Below are positions 1 to 5,474 of a stretch of DNA of 5,523 nt, in pieces. Both the position numbers and the translations under genes were made by a program. This DNA comes from Actinomycetes bacterium (GTDB taxonomy: Bacteria; Actinomycetota; Thermoleophilia; Gaiellales; Gaiellaceae), in the NCBI GenBank assembly GCA_030624785.1, contig JAUXJK010000158.1, positions 1 to 5,523 of the forward strand, written 5' to 3'. The notes beneath the pieces are model-generated. The model saw only the letters and a program-made list of their open reading frames with translations, was not told the origin of the DNA and searched no databases. Position 1 is the first letter of the stretch, and each line of letters opens with the position of its first letter.

Positions 1-40
1 CGATCGGGAGCTCATCGAGTCGCTTCGCACTCGCACGCCG

Positions 41-412
41 ATGCACGACCGACCAGGTCGACAGAGAAGCGGTCAGCAGCGACTCGGCCACTGGGTCGCG
101 ACGGTTGGAACACGACTCGCCAACAGGGGAATGGAGCTCCCAACAGGGGCAGAGCTCGGTCGCGTAACGATTCGACCCGCAGAAGCGACCGATGAACGCA
201 ACATCGCGCGGCTGTCGCATCTCGACGAGCGTCATGTCCCGACTGGCTACGTACTCGTGGCCGAGCTGGATGAGGCGATCGTCGCGGCCATGCCGCTCGA
301 CGGCGGCCACACTGTGGCAGACCCGCGTCGCTCGACTGCCGCCCTGATCGAACTGCTCGAAGTGCGCTCGCGTCAGCTTCGCGACGCCTCTCAGCTCGCA
401 GACGCCGCCTAA
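41..412 (+). CDS. Short protein with half of a GNAT-like fold, possibly 5'-partial
   Basis: Encodes 123 residues from ATG 41 to TAA 410-412. Residues about 42-95 look like the first part of a GNAT acetyltransferase: a strand reading VTIRPAEATDERNIARL, then a second strand GYVLVAELDEAIVAAMPLDG and the turn HTVADP. The acetyl-CoA-binding motif A (R/Q-x-x-G-x-G/A) that should follow is absent; the chain instead ends in an amphipathic helix ending in ALIELLEVRSRQLRDA. I recall short proteins of this shape from high-GC actinobacteria, with no function assigned. The front part (RLGHWVATVGTRLANRG) could be one amphipathic or weakly membrane-associated helix. The frame is open back to base 2 with no stop, and no ribosome site sits just before ATG 41, so the real start may lie outside the window. 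ATG 131 is a less likely internal start. Catalysis of acetyl transfer is doubtful without motif A. Confidence 0.62.
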   Translation: MHDRPGRQRSGQQRLGHWVATVGTRLANRGMELPTGAELGRVTIRPAEATDERNIARLSHLDERHVPTGYVLVAELDEAIVAAMPLDGGHTVADPRRSTAALIELLEVRSRQLRDASQLADAA

Positions 413-545
413 GGCGCTCCTTCGAACGCGAAGTCGGTGTCGACTGGTCCTGCGGATGTTCGCTCGTCGTCGGTCTGTCCGGTGTCGCGTCATCCAGGAT
501 TACTTCCGCAACGAACCGTGACCAGAGCACCAAGAAAAGCCAAGC

Positions 546-562
546 ACCGGACAATGTCCGGT
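546..562. promoter_or_regulatory. 17-bp perfect dyad, operator-like, just before a small gene
   Basis: ACCGGACAATGTCCGGT is a perfect inverted repeat with 8-bp arms around one central A. It ends 2 nt before a Shine-Dalgarno-like GAAGGGA (564-570) and 14 nt before ATG 577. The size and symmetry fit a binding site for a dimeric repressor of TetR or MarR type. As RNA the one-base centre would force a larger loop, so a DNA operator is the better reading. No regulator gene lies next to it inside the window, so the partner is unknown. Confidence 0.5.
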
Positions 563-576
563 TGAAGGGACAAGCA

Positions 577-708
577 ATGTTTATCGACATCATCGCCACA
601 TCGGCTTCTGTATTCGGGGTCGTCGTCTTCTCCGCCGCGGCGCTCGCCGTGATCTCCGGGCACCACAGTCTCTTCCGCGACCGTGTTCGCCTACGCGGCC
701 AGACCTAG
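577..708 (+). CDS. 43-residue single-pass membrane micro-protein
   Basis: A small gene of 43 residues, ATG 577 to TAG 706-708. GAAGGGA at 564-570 lies 6 nt before the start, a good bacterial spacing. Residues 2-7 (FIDIIA) lead into a hydrophobic segment of about 20 residues, 8-27, rich in V, A, F and I (for example VFGVVVFSAAALAVISG). After this comes a short basic tail with three histidine or arginine clusters (HHSLFRDRVRLRGQ). The positive C-terminal side predicts an N-out, C-in single-span protein, possibly an unprocessed signal anchor. It is preceded by a perfect 17-bp dyad and followed after 31 nt by a strong hairpin, which supports a self-contained transcription unit. I do not recognise the family. 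Such short proteins often modulate a larger membrane partner, but that is only a general possibility here. The alternative is a chance open frame; the ribosome site and the clean hydrophobic block argue against it. Confidence 0.6.
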   Translation: MFIDIIATSASVFGVVVFSAAALAVISGHHSLFRDRVRLRGQT

Positions 709-739
709 AGACCGCCGCTCGTCTCCCTCCCCTCTCGAT

Positions 740-770
740 CGAGCCGGGTGCGGCCTACGCGCCCGGCTCG
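740..770 (+). terminator. Strong GC-rich hairpin after the micro-protein gene
   Basis: CGAGCCGGG (740-748) pairs perfectly with CCCGGCTCG (762-770). The stem continues inward through a T-G wobble (749/761) and GCG/CGC (750-752/758-760), giving 13 pairs around a 5-nt loop, GCCTA. It starts 31 nt after the TAG of the small gene. No T-run follows (the next bases are CCCCGTCTCG), so it is not a classical Rho-independent terminator. U-tract-less hairpins of this kind are commonly proposed as terminators or 3'-end stabilisers in high-GC actinobacteria. Confidence 0.55.
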
Positions 771-901
771 CCCCGTCTCGATGCGATCCCCATCCCGCGC
801 GGCATCCCCGGGGCTGTGCCCGTGAGAATGGTCGCTCTGTGCCCTCGGCCTGCTCCGGTGCCTGGCGTGAGGCGGCCGGCTGCGAACGGATTCCAAACGG
901 A

Positions 902-918
902 CGTCTCAGAAAGAGACG
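902..918 (-). other. Small hairpin at the 3' end of the broken minus-strand gene
   Basis: CGTCTC (902-907) and GAGACG (913-918) form a perfect 6-bp stem around a 5-nt loop. The minus-strand TGA that closes the last segment of the broken gene (906-908) lies inside this structure. It may be a weak terminator remnant for leftward transcription, but no U-run follows, and a 6-bp stem can arise by chance in GC-rich DNA. Confidence 0.25.
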
Positions 919-1381
919 ACATCAGAGGACGCCAGCCGGACGACCGTCTGCAGAAGGTGGACGGCACCACGACGAGGTCGAGGTGTGTTGCACACCTCAA
1001 CCCAGCTCGCATCGATCGAGCTCGTCTCGCAGACGAACCCGCCGATTCGGAACTCGTGGTCGTAGAACGGCTCGCTGATCTCGTTTAGGAAAGCCGTAGA
1101 AGATCCCGACAGGCGCGCGGAGATCGACGTGACCGAGGCGGGCGAGGTCACCGTCTAAGTAGCGTCCGCCGTTGTAGCTGCATAGCGCAACGTCATCGAG
1201 GCGGCGAGTGAGCTCCCGGCCCGATCGCAGTGCACACGGTGCTGATCGACCACGCGTCTTTAAACGTCCCGTAGAACTGAATCCGGATGCCCGGGCGGAA
1301 CTGCCCCGTGAGCGACAGATCGAAGCTGGTCTTGCTCACGATCCCCTGGTCGTTGGTGGCGAAAAAGAACGGTGCCGGCAG
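906..1381 (-). pseudogene. Probable frameshifted gene remnant of unknown family
   Basis: No single long frame exists here, yet three consecutive minus-strand segments read like folded protein, each in the next frame. Segment 1 (about 1381-1210) reads PAPFFFATNDQGIVSKTSFD, then LSLTGQFRPGIRIQFYGTF. Segment 2 (about 1218-1090) reads RELTRRLDDVALCSYNGGRY, then LDGDLARLGHVDLRAPVG. Segment 3 (about 1088-906) reads LNEISEPFYDHEFRIGGFV, then CETSSIDASWVEVCN, ending at TGA 906-908. The aromatic and acidic residues and glycine turns are unlike the arginine-serine-proline strings of the shadow frames nearby. Both junctions need a shift in the same direction. Segment 1 begins straight after the TAG of the glyoxalase-like gene and in that same frame, with no normal start codon. 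I cannot name the family. It could be a decaying gene, a fragment whose 5' part was lost, or a real gene carrying sequencing errors. Confidence 0.42.
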
Positions 1382-1774
1382 CTAGCCTCGGCGGCCGATG
1401 ATCTCGATGCGGTAGTTGTCAGGATCACTGACGAAACACAGCCATGAGCCGCCTTTGGTGACCTGGTAGGGCGGCTTCTCTGGTGCGATGTCTTGCTGGG
1501 CAAGCTGCGCCAGAGTTTCCTCGAGGTCGTCAACCCCGATCGCGATGTGGCCGTAGCCCGTACCAAGCTCATAGGTGGAGCCGTCATGGTTGAACGTGAG
1601 CTCGAGAGCCTCGTCCGCGCCGGGCGTCCCAAAGAAGTAGAGCGTCGCGTCAAGTGTCCCGTCACTGCGATGCAGGTCGACCTGGCGCTTGAACTCGAAC
1701 CCGAGCGCCTCGTAGAACGCCCTACTGCGGTCCGGATCGGTGATGCGATACATGGTGTGTAGGTATCTGGTCAT
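1382..1774 (-). CDS. gloA: Glyoxalase I-like metalloenzyme (VOC superfamily)
   Basis: A 130-residue protein, close to the usual length of short bacterial glyoxalase I (lactoylglutathione lyase), which converts the hemithioacetal of methylglyoxal and a thiol into a thioester. It has two beta-alpha-beta-beta-beta modules: residues about 3-65 and 74-126. All four expected metal ligands can be placed against the E. coli enzyme: His6 (YLHTM), Glu58 (ALELTFN), His76 (GYGHIAIGVDD) and Glu124 (YRIEII). The signatures SRAFYEALGFEF and SDPDNYRIEI are typical. The start ATG 1774-1772 matches the family N-terminus; the frame stays open far upstream but there it runs through the neighbouring gene in another frame. 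It begins 25 nt after the monooxygenase stop on the same strand, so the two are likely co-transcribed. If the host is an actinobacterium, which usually makes mycothiol rather than glutathione, the thiol partner may differ. A related VOC role such as resistance or ring cleavage is possible. Confidence 0.9.
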   Translation of the reverse strand: MTRYLHTMYRITDPDRSRAFYEALGFEFKRQVDLHRSDGTLDATLYFFGTPGADEALELTFNHDGSTYELGTGYGHIAIGVDDLEETLAQLAQQDIAPEKPPYQVTKGGSWLCFVSDPDNYRIEIIGRRG

Positions 1775-1799
1775 GATCGCAACTCTATCGATCTGAGGT

Positions 1800-3479
1800 T
1801 CAGAGTTCGCCCTCGAGATTCGGAGATCGCGCGCCTGGGTCACTACCGCGGCGTGGCGCGTCGGGCCGCACGGCCGACAGGACGATGCCGAGATGGGCGC
1901 CGAGCGCGTCCCAGGACATTGGCTCTGCCCTGAATCCGAGATGACCGTCTGGCCGGACCAGGCACAGAGTGGGTTCCTCGCTCTGGAAGCGCGCGTGCAA
2001 CGCGCCTGTCGAATCCCAGACGTGTTCGCTCCAGGCATCAGGGAACCGGATATCCCGTCGCGTCGCGACGAACGCGCGAAGGTGGGGGCTATGTTTGGCG
2101 GCCAGCTGTCGCGCACGCTCGAGCTCCCTCTCGACGATGCTCGCATCGGCGGTGTCTAGCAGGACGAGCAGCGTGAACCACTGCGACTGGAGTAGCTCGT
2201 GAAGTCGGAGCTGCGAGCCAGGCTGCTGTAGCCGTTCTGCATCACCGACGCGTGCACCCAGGCACACGATGTCGAGACATACTCCGCGTTTCGTCGCGCT
2301 CGGCCGCGCCGGAAGCATTACCTCACCGACAATCGGGCTCTGCTCATAGGCGAAGCCGATCTCCGACGTGCCGATTGCAGCGACCCGCGTGCCTTCAGCC
2401 GTTTCGAGCCGATCCATGATGGCGCGCGTCGCTGCATCGTCCGGTTCGGCGGAGCGCTTCTCCGCAGCCGCGCCAGAACGCCCGATCGCCTCGGCGACCG
2501 GTCGGCGTTCGGTCTCGTAGGACTCAAGAAGTCTGTCCGGTGCCGTGCCACCTGCCACGAGGGCCAGCTTCCAGCCCAGGTTGTACGCGTCTTGCACGCC
2601 GGCGTTCATGCCATGCCCCTGGATTGGGCTACACACGTGCGCTGCGTCCCCCGCGAGCAAGACGTGGCCCACTTGGTAGCTCTCGGCGATCCGGAAGTGC
2701 GTGTGGAAGAACTGGGGCTCGTCAGGATCCTCCAGTTGCGCGCCCGGCGACATCACGGCTAATGCCTCGCGCACAGCGTCGAGCGCGTTCGCGTCTCGCC
2801 ATGTCGCGCGGAAGTAGATTCGGTAGCGTCCGTTCGGAAGCGGTAGCGGATTCACGCCTGGGGATTCGAGCTGAACGGCGGTCTCGTCACTCGGATGACG
2901 CCAGCCGGAAATATGACTGTCGACGACTCCCCACCGAGTGGGATAGTCATACGCTTCGAACTCGCATGAGATCGCCTGGCGCACCGCGCTGCGATGCCCG
3001 TCGGCGCCGACCACGAAGCTCGCGGTGACCAGCTGCTCACCTCCGCCATGGTAAGACCGTAGGCCGACCTCCACGCGTTCACCGGTCTGCTTGAGGGTCG
3101 TAAACTCGACTCCCCGTTCGATTCGACCGCCGAGCGCTTCGAGCCGACGCGTCAGGATGCCTTCGGTCAGTTCCTCCGAGATGTTCACATCGAACGGAAA
3201 ACGACTGTCGATACCGCCGAGCTGCAACGAACCGACCTTTCGCCCTCGGTCGAAGAAGCCGACAGACCCGATGAGGTGACCGCGGTCAAGAAACTTCTCG
3301 ACAACTCCAATCGTCTCGAAGATCTCAAGCGAGCGAGAGTGCAGCACGGTGGCCCGATCCCACGCGAGGGGGTCCGGCAAGCGCTCGACGAGCCGAAACG
3401 GTACGGCCCGTCGGGCGAGCTCGATACCCAGCGTGAGGCCGGTCGGGCCGGCGCCGACGATGAGAACATCCGTGCGGTG
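1800..3479 (-). CDS. FAD-dependent aromatic-hydroxylase-type monooxygenase, 5' end irregular
   Basis: A class A flavoprotein monooxygenase (PheA/MhpA/PgaE-like, FAD_binding_3 type), about 559 residues counted from the point where family resemblance starts. Using that numbering, the Rossmann loop is at residues 4-20 (DVLIVGAGPTGLTLGIE, a perfect GxGxxG). The R-A-T-V-L-H-x-R-S-L-E motif follows at about 42-52, the DG motif (VVGADGHRSAVR) at 156-167, and the second FAD motif GDAAH with SPIQGHGMNAG at 277-294, then DAYNLGWKLALV. The last 150 or so residues form the thioredoxin-like C-terminal domain, including LVRPDGHLGFRAE. Enzymes of this type hydroxylate phenols or polyketides using NAD(P)H and oxygen; the substrate here is unknown. 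The frame is open to 3536 but has no ATG, GTG or TTG before the GxGxxG loop. The first is TTG 3380, which would delete the loop. ATG 3499 is out of frame by one base. It heads an operon with the glyoxalase-like gene. Confidence 0.88.
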   Translation of the reverse strand, partial: HRTDVLIVGAGPTGLTLGIELARRAVPFRLVERLPDPLAWDRATVLHSRSLEIFETIGVVEKFLDRGHLIGSVGFFDRGRKVGSLQLGGIDSRFPFDVNISEELTEGILTRRLEALGGRIERGVEFTTLKQTGERVEVGLRSYHGGGEQLVTASFVVGADGHRSAVRQAISCEFEAYDYPTRWGVVDSHISGWRHPSDETAVQLESPGVNPLPLPNGRYRIYFRATWRDANALDAVREALAVMSPGAQLEDPDEPQFFHTHFRIAESYQVGHVLLAGDAAHVCSPIQGHGMNAGVQDAYNLGWKLALVAGGTAPDRLLESYETERRPVAEAIGRSGAAAEKRSAEPDDAATRAIMDRLETAEGTRVAAIGTSEIGFAYEQSPIVGEVMLPARPSATKRGVCLDIVCLGARVGDAERLQQPGSQLRLHELLQSQWFTLLVLLDTADASIVERELERARQLAAKHSPHLRAFVATRRDIRFPDAWSEHVWDSTGALHARFQSEEPTLCLVRPDGHLGFRAEPMSWDALGAHLGIVLSAVRPDAPRRGSDPGARSPNLEGEL

Positions 3480-3539
3480 CTGTGTCCAGGCGCGCCCATG
3501 GTGGGCGCACGACGCTAGCAGAGTACGCTGATCGGCTCA

Positions 3540-3619
3540 CGGGAACGCCCCGCCGCAAAGCCTGGCGGCGCCAATGCCCGTGTGCGTGACGTAGCGTTCG
3601 CCGCCGTGGAGAGTTCCCG
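3540..3619. promoter_or_regulatory. Divergent intergenic region with competing inverted repeats
   Basis: This space separates the leftward monooxygenase operon from the rightward ankyrin gene and must hold both promoters, although no clear -35/-10 pair stands out. CGGGAAC (3540-3546) and GTTCCCG (3613-3619) are perfect complements that frame the region. Inside, GGCGGCG (3564-3570) can pair either upstream, through its last six bases, with CGCCGC (3551-3556), or downstream with CGCCGCC (3599-3605). These pairings exclude each other. Such alternatives occur in attenuators, but GC-rich sequence also creates them by chance. Confidence 0.3.
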
Positions 3620-3637
3620 CTGCGTCGAAATGAAATC

Positions 3638-4252
3638 GTGACTGACCCAAACCGCGCCCTACTGGAAGCCGCTTCGGTCGACGATGCGGATCAGGCGGCG
3701 CTTGCCCTCACACTTGGAGCTGACCTTGAGGCGAGAGACGAGCGAAATCGCACACCGCTGCTGATCGCGGCCAGCGAGGACTCACTCGATGTCGCCCGGT
3801 TGCTCGTTCGACATGGCGCCGATCCAAATGCTGTAGATGACGAGAGCGCGACTCCCTGGCTCGTCACTGGCGTCACGGGCAGCGTGGCGATGCTCGAAAT
3901 CCTGTTGCCCGCGGGCCCCGACCTCACTCGGGTCAACCGGTTTGGCGGTGTCTCGGTCATTCCGGCCAGCGAGCGCGGTCACGTCGACTATGTACGTCGT
4001 GTGGTCAAGACCGACATCGACGTGAATCACGTGAACCATCTCGGTTGGACAGCACTACTGGAGGCCGTGGTCTTGGGTGACGGTCGCGAGCCTCACCAGG
4101 AGATAGTTCGGATTCTTCTGGACGCTGGTGCCGACGCCTCAATCGCCGACCACGATGGTGTGACGCCGCTCGAACATGCGAGGGCGAAACGGCAGTTGGA
4201 AATAGAGATCATCTTGACGGATGAGTTCAAGAAATCTACGGGACGGAGCTAG
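3638..4252 (+). CDS. Ankyrin-repeat protein
   Basis: A 204-residue soluble protein made almost wholly of ankyrin repeats, which bind other proteins through a stacked helix-turn-helix scaffold. Six units can be traced: 3-34 (N-cap, ending LGADLEARD), 35-67 (NRTPLLIAASEDSLDVARLL then HGADPNAVD), 68-100 (degenerate, ATPWLVTGVTG), 101-133 (VSVIPASERGHVDYVRRV), 134-171 (LGWTALLEAVVLGDG with a short insertion REPHQE, then LLDAGADASIAD) and 172-195 (DGVTPLEHARAK, C-cap). I see no signal peptide or membrane span, so it should be cytoplasmic. The DVNHVNHLGWTALLEA block is the kind of strongly kept core seen in a widespread bacterial single-gene ankyrin family. The start is GTG 3638; an ATG at 3630 opens only a three-codon frame that overlaps it. 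A GGAGAG at 3608-3613 lies too far (24 nt) for a normal ribosome site. It runs opposite to the monooxygenase operon. The binding partner cannot be inferred. Confidence 0.93.
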   Translation: MTDPNRALLEAASVDDADQAALALTLGADLEARDERNRTPLLIAASEDSLDVARLLVRHGADPNAVDDESATPWLVTGVTGSVAMLEILLPAGPDLTRVNRFGGVSVIPASERGHVDYVRRVVKTDIDVNHVNHLGWTALLEAVVLGDGREPHQEIVRILLDAGADASIADHDGVTPLEHARAKRQLEIEIILTDEFKKSTGRS

Positions 4253-4288
4253 GACACGGTCCGATTCCTGTGCCTACCAGCGGCCGAC

Positions 4289-5260
4289 TCACGACTTGCG
4301 GAGTGCCGATGCCGAGCGCTCGGGCGCAGACGCAGCCCATCGAGCCAAGCTCTGAGCCCGTGCTCTGGCGCGTCGCAGAGTCCGACGAGGTCGTCGCAGT
4401 GCCTCGATGGCCGGATAGCGAACCCGAAACGATGCGCGCCGAAGCGATCTGCGTACCTCCGGAGCATTCACGCCCGAGCCCGCGAGGTACTCCTCGATCC
4501 AATGAAGGTAGCGGCGCTCCGCAGCGCTCTCCTCGCCTTTCAACCCTGCAACGTGCGTGCACGACTCAGGGTGCATCCGATAGAGGTACGTCGAATGACT
4601 CGAGACGAATACGGAGGAGCGAAGGAGGAGTTTGACGAGGAAGACCGCGTCCTCGTACATGCCCGTGAACTCTTCCTCGAAACCTCCGTCGCGCGCCGCG
4701 GCTTTTCGTCTCATCAGAAGCCCGCCTGGAATGAAGTAGACGTCCTCAAGGAAGAGCGACACGAGCTTCGGCGCTTCCACCCCACTCCCCACGTACGGGT
4801 GTTGGCCGTCTCTTCCGAAGCCGAAGACGCTCTCCTCGGCTTCGGGATCCGCCCAGGTTCGCCAACGCGTGAGCGGCCCGTAGACGGCGTCGACCTCGTC
4901 GAGTTCCTCGAGAATCGCGATCTGCTCTTCGAGCTTCGTCGCAAGCCATACGTCGTCTCCGTCGAGATAGGTCACGTACCGACCCGTTGCCTCCCGCAGG
5001 CCCAGGTTGCGTGATGCGCTCATACCGCGGTTCTCCCGATCCGGATGCGCCAGACAACGGATCCGATCCGGGTGTTGCCGAGCGTAGGATTCGGCGATCT
5101 CGGTGCTTCCGTCGGTTGAGCCGTCGTCGACGAGCAGCAGTTCCCAGTCAGTGTGACTCTGTGCGAGGACGCTGTCGATCGCCTCGGACAGGAATTCGGC
5201 CTCGTCGAGGAAGATGATGATGGCGGAGGCTACGGGCGCACTGGGCACGGCTGGATCCAT
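4289..5260 (-). CDS. Family 2 glycosyltransferase (GT-A fold)
   Basis: A 323-residue inverting glycosyltransferase that should move a sugar from a nucleotide-sugar donor onto an acceptor in surface polysaccharide, glycolipid or glycoprotein synthesis. The GT-A domain spans about residues 10-235. It has the opening strand SAIIIFLDEAEFLSEAIDSV (12-31), the nucleotide-binding DDGS (45-48) in ELLLVDDGSTDGS, the N-R-G-M-S-x-S-R-N-L-G block (77-87), the metal-binding YLDGDD (98-103) as the DxD site, and the catalytic-base acidic pair in MYEDAVF (201-207). There is no transmembrane segment. The C-terminal tail (about 268-305) is strongly basic (RRSLRR, RRPRRTLRRARARAQ) and may attach the enzyme to the membrane face. 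The stop TGA is at 4289-4291, 36 nt from the convergent ankyrin stop, with no obvious terminator between. ATG 5260 is the best start though no Shine-Dalgarno is visible. Donor and acceptor are unknown; no other sugar gene lies in the window. Confidence 0.95.
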   Translation of the reverse strand: MDPAVPSAPVASAIIIFLDEAEFLSEAIDSVLAQSHTDWELLLVDDGSTDGSTEIAESYARQHPDRIRCLAHPDRENRGMSASRNLGLREATGRYVTYLDGDDVWLATKLEEQIAILEELDEVDAVYGPLTRWRTWADPEAEESVFGFGRDGQHPYVGSGVEAPKLVSLFLEDVYFIPGGLLMRRKAAARDGGFEEEFTGMYEDAVFLVKLLLRSSVFVSSHSTYLYRMHPESCTHVAGLKGEESAAERRYLHWIEEYLAGSGVNAPEVRRSLRRASFRVRYPAIEALRRPRRTLRRARARAQSLARWAASAPERSASALRKS

Positions 5261-5278
5261 CGGGATTCAGAGTTGATC

Positions 5279-5342
5279 GGCGCCACGACGTAGGTGCTTT
5301 AGAGCACCTTGAGTCGGGCAATGGCGCTTTGGCTAAAGCGCC
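5279..5342 (-). promoter_or_regulatory. Tandem related hairpins in the glycosyltransferase leader
   Basis: Two perfect hairpins lie just before the glycosyltransferase. Read on the minus strand, the first is GGCGCTTT-AGCC-AAAGCGCC (5342-5323, 8-bp stem, 4-nt loop). The second is AGGTGCT-CTAA-AGCACCT (5309-5292, 7-bp stem, 4-nt loop). Both end in AAAGCRCC, suggesting duplication or a shared binding protein. A third GGCGCC at 5284-5279, 19 bases before ATG 5260, could pair with the first stem in place of its own partner. This is the layout of a cis-acting RNA switch or attenuator, but I cannot match it to a known riboswitch class. A DNA operator pair is the alternative. Confidence 0.5.
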
Positions 5343-5400
5343 CCTCTTCATCAGTCGATGACAGTCGACACTGGCCCATCTCCCTCCCCAGCTGCTTCTC

Positions 5401-5427
5401 AGCCCGATCGGATGGTTCTGTCGGGCT
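5401..5427 (-). promoter_or_regulatory. Third hairpin of the glycosyltransferase leader
   Basis: AGCCCGA (5401-5407) and TCGGGCT (5421-5427) form a perfect 7-bp stem around a 13-nt loop. It lies about 140 nt before the glycosyltransferase start, in DNA where I see no coding signal on either strand. It may be part of the same structured leader as the tandem pair, or the terminator of a leftward gene that begins outside the window. There is no T-run, so termination is not well supported. Confidence 0.3.
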
Positions 5428-5474
5428 CTCAAGACTGCCCGCGCTTCAGGCATGGAAACCCAGCGCTCCCATTG

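Noticed and set aside
12..599. A 195-codon open frame on the minus strand
   Set aside because: It lies antisense to the GNAT-like gene and reads as arginine-, serine- and alanine-rich sequence without motifs, typical of a shadow in GC-rich DNA.
806..813. CCCCGGGG palindrome
   Set aside because: An 8-base GC palindrome is expected by chance in DNA of this composition and has no supporting context.
816..1088. A 90-codon plus-strand open frame opposite the broken gene
   Set aside because: It has no motif or ribosome site, and the minus strand reads as better protein across the same bases.
1775..2146. A long N-terminal extension of the glyoxalase-like gene
   Set aside because: The extra 124 residues run through the monooxygenase gene in another frame and look like shadow sequence; the VOC family N-terminus fits ATG 1774.
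2540..3028. A 162-codon plus-strand open frame
   Set aside because: It is antisense to the DG and GD motif regions of the monooxygenase and is an arginine-, serine- and proline-rich shadow.
4502..5014. A 170-codon plus-strand open frame
   Set aside because: It is antisense to the catalytic core of the glycosyltransferase, whose motifs are clear on the other strand.
5348..5354. CTGATGA on the minus strand, a hammerhead ribozyme core word
   Set aside because: There is no following GAAA at the needed place, and no stem I or stem III pairing around it.
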